Shown here piece by piece: positions 53,215 through 60,709 of a DNA stretch of 64,000 bases. How positions within the stretch are numbered: the stretch's first letter is position 1; every line of letters begins with the position of its first letter. Source of the stretch: Gillisia limnaea DSM 15749 (GTDB lineage: Bacteria; Bacteroidota; Bacteroidia; Flavobacteriales; Flavobacteriaceae); NCBI RefSeq assembly GCF_000243235.1, contig NZ_JH594606.1, positions 2,352,572-2,416,571 on the forward strand. Reading direction: 5' to 3'. Under the pieces are notes generated by a model, which worked only from the letters and a program-made list of their open reading frames with translations, was not told where the DNA came from and ran no database searches. Both the position numbers and the translations under genes were made by a program.

Positions 53215-55662
53215 TTATTCCGTTCTTAAACTTTTTACTGGATCGGCCATTGCTGTTGCTATGGTTCTAATACTCATAATAATTAATGCCAATAAAATCA
53301 TAGCAATTCCGCTACCAGCAAAAATCCACCAGCTTAGTTCTGTCCTATTGGCAAAATCCTGTAACCAATTGTCAAGTGCCCAATAGGCAATAGGTATTGC
53401 GATGACAAATGCGATGAATATTAGTATCACAAAGTCCTTGCATAGCAATGTATTGATCTGGACGATTGATGCACCCAGCACTTTACGTATTCCTATTTCC
53501 TTTACACGCCGCTCTGTAGTATAAATAACCAAGCCTAATAACCCGAGGCAGCTGATAAGTACGGATAAGCCCATAGCCCAGTTGAGTAACTTGGACATAC
53601 TTTGCTCTTTTTTATAAAATGTCAGGATGGTTTCATCCATAAATTTTAGATCAATTGGCTCGTTAGGGTACACCTCTTTGTACATGCTTTCCACGTCAGC
53701 GAGTGTAGTGGTTAAGTCCTCGTAATTTTCAGTGGAAATATTGAAGTGAATTACCTGAAAAGCTGACGAAAAAGAACGCCACATGTCACCAACAAATGCC
53801 ATGGGCTCAATCTCTTTTCTGAGAGAACCCTGATTAAAGTCTGCCATAACTCCAGTAATTAAATATGGAACACCGCCGGAGGTAACGGTTTGGTTCACGG
53901 CTTCATTTGGATCATCAAATCCCATTTTTTCAAGTGCTTTTGTATTAATTACCACCTCTTTAATGGTATCATTCAATGGCTTTCTACCTGCTAATAAAGG
54001 GATTTCATAGAGATCGAGATATTCCGTATCTCCAAAAAGTAAGCGTACACTCGTTTCTCTTTCTATGCCGTCATAATTGGAGACGAACGCAGTAGCAGAT
54101 TGATCAAAAGAAGCTGGCGATTGACCGCCCAGACTTACTTTTTTAAGTTGAGAAAGGTTTGCAAGTTTTTGGGAAAGCAACTCCTGATCGGCTAAGCTCG
54201 AAACGTAATGAGGTGTTTCAATAAAAGCAACAGATTCCGTTTTGAAACCCATATCCTTGTTGATCAAGAAACCAATCTGTTTACCTACCAAAAATGTAGA
54301 GATAATAAAAACAAAGGCGATGGTAAATTGAAATACGGTGAGGAACTTTCGCAGTTGATTTTTCCCGCCAGCTTCTGTATGTTTTCCTTTCAATACACGT
54401 ACTGGATTGAACTTGGAAAGTACAATTCCAGGATAAAACCCTGCCGCAATGGTTACTATTACGAGTAACGTTCCTATAGACAACAAGATGACCGGATTCA
54501 TCAACAGAGATATATCAATACCATCTGCAATAAAATCTTCAAAGATTCTAATAAGCCACATGGATAGAATTATAGAGACGGCACCTGCAATAAGTGTAAG
54601 TAAAAAAGTCTCTCCCAAAAATTGAAAGATCAATTGACCTTTTGAACTGCCCAGTGTTTTTCTAATACCTATTTCTTTGGCTCTTTTAGAAGCTTGTGCC
54701 GTATTTAGATTGATGAAATTAGCACATCCCAATAGCAAGAGAAACATGGCAACCAATCCTAACATGGTTAGCACATCCTTATCTGCCACAGCCTTGTCTG
54801 GATCGTAAATACCTAGTTCGCTATTAAAATGCAAATTATTTAAAGGCTGACTGTAAAATTCACGGCTAGATCCAAATTTCAAATCTTCCTCCATTTGATG
54901 CTTTCCTGCAATATCATCCAATTGAGCTTGGAAGTTATTCAATAAGGTACCTTTCTCAATTTTGATCCATAACTGTGAAGAATTGTAAACACCATACCAG
55001 TTGTTTCCTGATATTTGATGATGAATATTGGTTTGTGATGCGGTATCCAGCGATAGGAACTCTTGAAAAACCAGATCGCTGCGTTCTGCAAAATTTGCCA
55101 CTACTCCGGTAACCACCGCTGGTATGGAGTCGTTGTAGTTCAAGGTTTTTCCCATCACTTGTGATGGTGATAAATTAGGGAAATAGAGTTTTGCTCTGGC
55201 TTCGGTCAGAACAACTTCGTTAGGTTGTGATAATGTCTTTTGGGCTGATCCCGCCAACCAATAGTAATCAAAAAGATCGAAATAACCTTGATCAGTAAAT
55301 ACGACAAAATCCTGTTGTTTGAATAGATCCTTGGTCCCAGTAGGTTTAACGTTTACCGAAGTGAATTGGTGGAAAAAAGCGGCGGTCTCTAATCCGCTTA
55401 CCTCGTTTTTAACGGCATCAACTAATGGAAACGGAATTCCAGAACTAAAGTAGTCCCCTTCAGGATCATTGAATTGAGTAGTAACTCTGTAAATACGATC
55501 TCCATCCGTATGGAATTTATCAAATGTAAAATCGTAGTACACCATCATCCCTATTACAAAGGAGGCGCTCAAACCAATAGCAAGACTTATTACATTGATT
55601 AACGAAAAAAGCTTATTATTCCACAAATTCCGCCAGGCGATTTTAAAATAATTCCTAAACAT
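53215..55662 (-). CDS. MacB/FtsX-like ABC transporter permease 1 (proximal copy)
   Basis: The 815-residue protein is the first permease after the ATPase. It shows the shared layout: a cytoplasmic amphipathic start (MFRNYFKIAWRNLWNNKLFS), span 1, a MacB-like periplasmic domain to ~285, three spans with coupling helix KRAKEIGIRKTLGSSKGQLI, span 5 near 430, a second extracytoplasmic domain, then three spans with RRVKEIGIRKVLGASIVQIN. Such permeases couple ATP hydrolysis to periplasmic mechanical work that drives efflux or lipoprotein/peptide extrusion. It ends DPVKSLRTE. A 32-bp gap separates it from the upstream ATPase gene. Confidence 0.93.
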   Translation of the reverse strand: MFRNYFKIAWRNLWNNKLFSLINVISLAIGLSASFVIGMMVYYDFTFDKFHTDGDRIYRVTTQFNDPEGDYFSSGIPFPLVDAVKNEVSGLETAAFFHQFTSVNVKPTGTKDLFKQQDFVVFTDQGYFDLFDYYWLAGSAQKTLSQPNEVVLTEARAKLYFPNLSPSQVMGKTLNYNDSIPAVVTGVVANFAERSDLVFQEFLSLDTASQTNIHHQISGNNWYGVYNSSQLWIKIEKGTLLNNFQAQLDDIAGKHQMEEDLKFGSSREFYSQPLNNLHFNSELGIYDPDKAVADKDVLTMLGLVAMFLLLLGCANFINLNTAQASKRAKEIGIRKTLGSSKGQLIFQFLGETFLLTLIAGAVSIILSMWLIRIFEDFIADGIDISLLMNPVILLSIGTLLVIVTIAAGFYPGIVLSKFNPVRVLKGKHTEAGGKNQLRKFLTVFQFTIAFVFIISTFLVGKQIGFLINKDMGFKTESVAFIETPHYVSSLADQELLSQKLANLSQLKKVSLGGQSPASFDQSATAFVSNYDGIERETSVRLLFGDTEYLDLYEIPLLAGRKPLNDTIKEVVINTKALEKMGFDDPNEAVNQTVTSGGVPYLITGVMADFNQGSLRKEIEPMAFVGDMWRSFSSAFQVIHFNISTENYEDLTTTLADVESMYKEVYPNEPIDLKFMDETILTFYKKEQSMSKLLNWAMGLSVLISCLGLLGLVIYTTERRVKEIGIRKVLGASIVQINTLLCKDFVILIFIAFVIAIPIAYWALDNWLQDFANRTELSWWIFAGSGIAMILLALIIMSIRTIATAMADPVKSLRTE

Positions 55663-55694
55663 GATGTTCGTTTTTTGATTGATGAATGATCCCC

Positions 55695-56372
55695 TTACAC
55701 TAGTACATTTTCGGTTACTTTTTGCCCGTCCAGCATCCTGATGATTCGATGACTGAATTTTGCGTCGTGTTCGCTGTGCGTAACCATGATGATAGTGGTT
55801 CCCGCTTCGTTTAGTTCGGTTAAAAGATCCATTACTTCGTTTCCATTGCTGCTGTCCAGGTTTCCTGTTGGCTCATCGGCAAGGATCAGTTTCGGATTGT
55901 TCACAACAGCCCTGGCTACCGCTACCCTTTGCTGCTGTCCTCCCGATAATTGCTGCGGAAAGTGTTTCCTACGGTGCATAATTCCCATTTTCTCCAAAAC
56001 CTGGTGCACTCTTTCTTTTCGCTCGGCAGTTTTTACTCCAGTGTAGATCAGTGGCAGTTCAACATTTTCAAAAACACTGAGTTCATCGATGAGGTTAAAG
56101 CTCTGGAAAACAAAGCCAATATTGTGCTTTCTAAGCTGCGCTCGTTTCCGTTCATTGTAACCTGCTACTTCTATCCCGTTAAAGAGATAACTCCCGCCGT
56201 CAGGATCATCAAGTAATCCAAGAATATTCAGTAATGTAGATTTTCCACATCCGGAAGGACCCATGATGGCGGCGAATTCGCCTTCTTTTATTTCAAAAGA
56301 AAGCTTGTTGAGTGCGATGGTTTGTACCTCTTCGGTTTTGTAATATTTTTCGAGGTTGCTGATTTTTATCAT
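55695..56372 (-). CDS. MacB/LolD-type ABC transporter ATP-binding protein (first ATPase)
   Basis: The 225-residue protein has Walker A GPSGCGKST near residue 37, Q-loop VFQSFNLIDEL, a full signature LSGGQQQRVAVARA near residue 142, Walker B LILADEPTG and switch histidine VTHSEHD. It is the canonical form, and the likely energy subunit for the nine tandem permeases. It lies between the HlyD-type adaptor (57 bp upstream) and permease 1. About half of its residues match the second ATPase at 28563 by inspection. Confidence 0.94.
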   Translation of the reverse strand: MIKISNLEKYYKTEEVQTIALNKLSFEIKEGEFAAIMGPSGCGKSTLLNILGLLDDPDGGSYLFNGIEVAGYNERKRAQLRKHNIGFVFQSFNLIDELSVFENVELPLIYTGVKTAERKERVHQVLEKMGIMHRRKHFPQQLSGGQQQRVAVARAVVNNPKLILADEPTGNLDSSNGNEVMDLLTELNEAGTTIIMVTHSEHDAKFSHRIIRMLDGQKVTENVLV

Positions 56373-56429
56373 TTTTGACTGATTTATTGATGTTATTTTA
56401 AAGGTGTTTTTTAATTCAAATTTGGAAAA

Positions 56430-57680
56430 CTAATCCAGCACTAATTCTTCAATATCCCCAAAATTGGAATAACTTGAAGTAATGACCTTATCGCCAGGTT
56501 CAATTCCTTCCAGCACTTCATAATATTCGGTATTCTGGCTTCCCAACCTTATTGGTGTTCTGTAAGCCGTTTCTCCATCGTCACTCAGTTTGAAAATCCA
56601 ATTCCCGCCGGTTTGCTGAAAAAACCCTCCTTTTGAAACCAATACCGCTTCTTTTTCCTGACTAAGAGCCAGCTTGATCTGGAGGCTTTGTCCGCGTCGT
56701 ATATTTTCTGGAACTCCGTCCACAAAATGCATATCTACCTGAAATCTTCCGTTAGAAACCTGTGTATAGACTTTTCTGATTTCCAGGTCGTAGTCCTTTC
56801 CGTTAAAGGTAAAAGTTCCACGTTGGCCGTTAAAGATTCTCGAAATATAATGTTCGTCAATTTCAGCTCTAACTTTATAACCGCTTATCACGTCTATTTG
56901 CCCCAGGCGTTCCCCTTTCTGTTTGGATTGTCCAATTTCTGCATCCAGGGCGGTAAGTTGTCCATCTACCGGCGCTTTAACCACAAGGTCACCTACTTTT
57001 CTACGCATTAGCTCCAGTGCTTTTCTTGTACGTTCATAAGATTCCCGAGCTTGTTGAGATTCCTGTTTACTGGAAAGTGAATCCTGCGCCATGACCTCAT
57101 TTGCCAACTGATATTTTTCCTTCTGATAATTATAATTATTCTCAGATTCCATATAATCCTGTCTTCCAACAGCTCCTTTTTCGTAAAGGTTTTTGTTTAA
57201 TTCATATTTACGCTTTCCTTCAATAAGATTGTTTTCCACATCGGTAAGATTGTTCCTTTTAATTATGGTATTCTGTCTGGCGGCATTTTGTGAGATCTGC
57301 ATTTGTGTAAGAAGATTATATACCTGGGTTTCCTGATTTACCAGACTTAATTCAAGGTCTGTATTAGACAATCTAATAATAGGCTCTCCTTTTTTCATCA
57401 TGGTGCCGTCTTCTACAAACTTTTCTTCCACTCGTCCTCCTTCCATCGCATCCAGGTAAATGGTACTTATGGGTAATACCACTCCGTTTACCGGAATGTT
57501 TTCCTGAAAATTGCCTTTTTTTACTTCACTAATTGTGATTCGTTCCTTTTCTACATTTAGTTTGGAATTTCCAGTAGAGGAAAAGGTCACAAATAAAATT
57601 AGTGCGAGAATAAGTCCAGATCCCGCGATGATCGCGATTTTCTTAGGAGTAAAACGTTTCTTTTTAAGAGGTATGTCCAT
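56430..57680 (-). CDS. HlyD/MacA-family periplasmic adaptor protein
   Basis: The 416-residue protein has one N-terminal membrane anchor (IAIIAGSGLILALILFVTF, ~13-32) and a short barrel strand. The first lipoyl half is VPVNGVVLP through DGTMMKKGEPIIRLSNTDLE. A long coiled coil (~100-225; QTQVYNLLTQMQISQNAARQ to YERTRKALELMRRKVGD) is followed by the second lipoyl half VVKAPVDGQLTALDAEIGQS, and then the beta-barrel. Adaptors of this type join inner-membrane MacB-like permeases to TolC. It is the first gene of the minus-strand operon, facing the NtrC-family regulator across a 198-bp divergent promoter region. Confidence 0.92.
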   Translation of the reverse strand: MDIPLKKKRFTPKKIAIIAGSGLILALILFVTFSSTGNSKLNVEKERITISEVKKGNFQENIPVNGVVLPISTIYLDAMEGGRVEEKFVEDGTMMKKGEPIIRLSNTDLELSLVNQETQVYNLLTQMQISQNAARQNTIIKRNNLTDVENNLIEGKRKYELNKNLYEKGAVGRQDYMESENNYNYQKEKYQLANEVMAQDSLSSKQESQQARESYERTRKALELMRRKVGDLVVKAPVDGQLTALDAEIGQSKQKGERLGQIDVISGYKVRAEIDEHYISRIFNGQRGTFTFNGKDYDLEIRKVYTQVSNGRFQVDMHFVDGVPENIRRGQSLQIKLALSQEKEAVLVSKGGFFQQTGGNWIFKLSDDGETAYRTPIRLGSQNTEYYEVLEGIEPGDKVITSSYSNFGDIEELVLD

Positions 57681-57776
57681 AAATAATCTTGTTTCTGCCT
57701 ATGTTACTATCAAGATAATGCCATAATATTAAAAATCTATAAATCAGTAAGTTATGTATTTCATTCAGTTTAAAAG

Positions 57777-57814
57777 TGTTCGATTTCGGACACTAGCTGT
57801 TCGATTGCAATACA
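57777..57814. promoter_or_regulatory. Paired binding-site candidate in the divergent promoter region
   Basis: TGTTCGATT occurs at 57777-57785 and again at 57798-57806, exactly 21 bp (two helical turns) apart. The first is part of the dyad TGTTCGA-TT-TCGGACA (57777-57792). It lies ~100 bp from both the adaptor gene and the response-regulator gene, the usual place for upstream activator sites of NtrC-type regulators. I did not find a convincing sigma-54 -24/-12 element. Confidence 0.5.
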
Positions 57815-57878
57815 CTATTAGCACAAACAAAATTTCTGCTTTTGAAATACAATAGAGGCACGAATAAATTGTAATATT

Positions 57879-59231
57879 GTGTCTATGCAGCTCAAAGATG
57901 CTAAAATACTGGTTATAGATGACGATATCGATGTGCTTACCGCACTCCGGTTATTGCTGAAACCTTTTGTTGCCGAAATTACCGTCGAAAAAAAGCCGGG
58001 AAACCTTAGTTCCCTGTTATCCGGAAATAAATATGATGTTATTATTTTGGATATGAACTTCAATGGATTAGTAAACACTGGCAATGAAGGGATATTCTGG
58101 CTGAATAAGATCAAGGAAACAGCGCCCGAAACCGATGTTATTTTAATCACGGCCTATGGAGATATAGACCTTGCCATAAGGTCTTTAAAAGAAGGCGCTT
58201 CAGATTTTATTGTGAAACCATGGCAGAACCAAAAAGTGATCGAATCTCTTCGGGAAATGCTTCAGAATCGTAAAAAGCAAGGTTCAAAATCGGTAAAACC
58301 CAGTGTAGCAGGAACAAAAATAATAGGGGAGAGCGAAGAACTTCAGCAGGTGTTTTCAAAAGTAAAGAAAGTAGCGCCTACAGATGCTAATATCCTTATT
58401 CTGGGAGAGAACGGCACCGGAAAAGACCTTATAGCCAAAGCCATTCACGAAAATTCCAATAGGCAAACGATGCCATTTGTTAAAGTAGATGTAGGAGCAC
58501 TGACATCAAGTTTGTTTGAAAGTGAATTATTCGGGTATAAAAAAGGGGCATTTACCGATGCCCGCGAAGATCGGAAGGGAAGGTTTGAAGCCGCACAGGG
58601 CGGGACTTTATTCCTGGATGAAATTGGAAATATCAGCCTGAGACAGCAGGCCCGATTATTAACGGTTCTTCAAAATAGACATATTACGCCTCTTGGTTCT
58701 AATGAAGTGATCCCCATAGATATTCGCCTGATTTGTGCGACAAATCTCGATATTTCGGAACTATCAGACGAATCAAAATTTAGAAAAGATCTTATTTACA
58801 GGATTAATACCGTAGATCTTATGATGCCTCCGTTGCGGGATAGGGGAACCGATGTTACCCAATTGGCGAAGCATTTTCTAGATGTTTATTCTGAAAAATA
58901 TTCCAAAGGTCCGTTTAAATTAGATCCTGCTTTTCTCAAAAAACTTAAGAGCCATGCTTTTCCTGGAAATGTGAGGGAATTGCAGTTTGTGATTGAAAGA
59001 ACAGTAATTATGGCCGATGCTATGTTACTTACGGAGAAAGACCTTTCTTTTTCAGCACTTGAAAACAATCATGGTTCAGCAGAAATTGACGATATGCGCC
59101 TGGAAACGGTAGAGAAAAACACCATCTTAAAGGTGATAGATAAGAACAAGGGAAACATATCAAAATCGGCAAAAGAACTGGGAATCACACGTGCAGCCTT
59201 GTATCGTAGATTGGAGAAATATGATCTTTAA
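57879..59231 (+). CDS. NtrC-family sigma-54-dependent response regulator
   Basis: The 450-residue protein has a receiver domain (1-120) with phospho-acceptor Asp58 in VIILDMNFNG. The AAA+ domain (~145-380) has Walker A GENGTGKDLIAKA, the sigma-54 contact loop ESELFGYKKGAFTDA and Walker B GGTLFLDEIGN. A Fis-type helix-turn-helix closes it (NISKSAKELGITRAALYRRL). The loop reads GAFTDA rather than GAFTGA, a common functional variant. It activates sigma-54 promoters on phosphorylation, and the adjacent transporter operon is the obvious target. The stop overlaps the kinase gene start. Confidence 0.95.
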   Translation: MSMQLKDAKILVIDDDIDVLTALRLLLKPFVAEITVEKKPGNLSSLLSGNKYDVIILDMNFNGLVNTGNEGIFWLNKIKETAPETDVILITAYGDIDLAIRSLKEGASDFIVKPWQNQKVIESLREMLQNRKKQGSKSVKPSVAGTKIIGESEELQQVFSKVKKVAPTDANILILGENGTGKDLIAKAIHENSNRQTMPFVKVDVGALTSSLFESELFGYKKGAFTDAREDRKGRFEAAQGGTLFLDEIGNISLRQQARLLTVLQNRHITPLGSNEVIPIDIRLICATNLDISELSDESKFRKDLIYRINTVDLMMPPLRDRGTDVTQLAKHFLDVYSEKYSKGPFKLDPAFLKKLKSHAFPGNVRELQFVIERTVIMADAMLLTEKDLSFSALENNHGSAEIDDMRLETVEKNTILKVIDKNKGNISKSAKELGITRAALYRRLEKYDL

Positions 59232-60564
59232 AAGCTACCATAGCGGTATTTTGATCAGGATTTTAATGCTGGTACTAGTATTAAGCGGACTGGTATTCAG
59301 CATTTTTAAAAGCTATTTTATTGCCGTTGTTGCTTCACTGTTTTTCGTTTCAATCCTGATCTATGAATTCTTTCGATTTCTAAGCCGAAGGTTTGAAGTC
59401 ATAGACGACTTTTTTGAATCGGTTAAATACAAGGATTTTTCCCGACGGTATTTGGCAGAAAATAAATCGAAAGACATCAGGCGGCTTTACACCGGCTTCA
59501 ATACGGTTAATGAAATGGTACGAGAGATAAACTCTGAAAAGGAAACTCAGTATCTTTACCTTCAGAAGATATTAGAATTAATAGATATTGGGATTTTAGC
59601 ATACAATATTGAAAGTGGAAAAGTACTCTGGGCAAACGAATCTTTTCAAGATACATTAGATTTTCCATCCTTTAAAAATATTAGGTTTGTGGCTAGCAGA
59701 AACCCGGAAGTTTACCAATTACTCTTTGAAACGAATTACTTAAAACCCACGGCTGTAGAGATTAAGGTACATAAGGAAAATAGTTTGGTGTTGCTTTCTA
59801 ACAGTATCTTTAAGATGGAAAATAAAAGCTTCAAACTTATTGTTCTGCATAACATTGAAGACACCCTAAATAAAACCGAATCTGAGGCCTGGAAAAAATT
59901 GTTGAGCGTAATGACTCATGAAATAATGAATTCTATTGCCCCAATTTCTTCCCTTGCAAATACTTTGAAAGTTCAGGTACAAATGCATCAGGAGAACCCT
60001 GGAGAAAATCAGCTTGACGTTGAAGATCTTGATGCGGGACTTTCCAGTATCGAAAAGAGGAGCGAAGGTTTATTGAAATTTGCCAAAACCTACCGAAGCC
60101 TGAATAAAGTCACTAATTTAAACCTGGAACAGGTATTTGTAAAAGATCTTTTCAGCAATATCAAACATCTCATGCAGCCACTTATTACTGTGAAAAAGGC
60201 TGAGTTGAGTTTCCATATACAGAAGGAAGACTTAGAAGTAGAAATTGATTCATACCTAATGGAACAGGTACTTATCAATCTTATATTGAATGCTGTGGAA
60301 GCCTGCGAAAAAGTCACCCATGCGAAGGTCCGGATTTCAGCAGAAAAAAAACTGGATGGTAAAATTTTTATACGGGTTTCAGATAATGGGTCGGGTATTC
60401 CTGAGGAAATAAGTGGAGATATTTTCGTGCCGTTTTTTACTACAAAGAAAGAGGGGAGTGGGATAGGACTAAGTTTATCAAAACAGATCATGACGCTGCA
60501 TGGAGGAAAGATTCAGATCTCCGGGAATGAAACCGGGGGAACTACCATCAACTTGATTTTTTAG
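59221..60564 (+). CDS. NtrY-like sensor histidine kinase
   Basis: The 447-residue kinase begins MIFKSYHSGILIRILMLVLV. Two N-terminal spans lie close together with almost no periplasmic loop (LVLSGLVFSIFK and YFIAVVASLFFVSILIYEFF). A PAS-like segment (ILELIDIGILAYNIESGKVL) follows. The phospho-acceptor region is VMTHEIMNSIAPISSLANTL, and the ATPase domain has NLILNAVEACE, DNGSGIPEE and GSGIGLSLSKQIM. The ATG at 59221 is chosen because it overlaps the regulator's stop (ATGATCTTTAA). It likely senses envelope stress inside the membrane and phosphorylates the NtrC-type partner. Confidence 0.93.
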   Translation: MIFKSYHSGILIRILMLVLVLSGLVFSIFKSYFIAVVASLFFVSILIYEFFRFLSRRFEVIDDFFESVKYKDFSRRYLAENKSKDIRRLYTGFNTVNEMVREINSEKETQYLYLQKILELIDIGILAYNIESGKVLWANESFQDTLDFPSFKNIRFVASRNPEVYQLLFETNYLKPTAVEIKVHKENSLVLLSNSIFKMENKSFKLIVLHNIEDTLNKTESEAWKKLLSVMTHEIMNSIAPISSLANTLKVQVQMHQENPGENQLDVEDLDAGLSSIEKRSEGLLKFAKTYRSLNKVTNLNLEQVFVKDLFSNIKHLMQPLITVKKAELSFHIQKEDLEVEIDSYLMEQVLINLILNAVEACEKVTHAKVRISAEKKLDGKIFIRVSDNGSGIPEEISGDIFVPFFTTKKEGSGIGLSLSKQIMTLHGGKIQISGNETGGTTINLIF

Positions 60565-60619
60565 GTTAGGTTTTGAAAAAGGGGGTGTACCTTTATTTCA
60601 TAGAATTATGAACATTTAG

Positions 60620-60709
60620 ATTTTGAAAATAAACTTATTAAAATCTCTATTTAAAGCCCGACAGGATGCTTTTGCCATTCATTGACAGAAAGGTAAAAAA
60701 AGTGGATAC
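60620..60709 (+). pseudogene. N-terminal part of the TOTE gene, separated by an in-frame stop
   Basis: In frame with the gene at 60710, the sequence reads INLLKSLFKARQDAFAIH, TGA (60683-60685), QKGKKSGY, then the ATG. Related TOTE primases have KSLF.GREDVYA.RW..KSGY.PA here, so the stop stands at the conserved tryptophan (TGG to TGA). The natural start lies further upstream, but a TAG at 60617 ends the frame. Confidence 0.65.

Noticed and set aside
57717-57735. TGGCATTATCTTGAT on the minus strand as a sigma-54 promoter of the transporter operon
   Set aside because: The GG to GC spacing is one base short and the -12 GC is replaced by GA.
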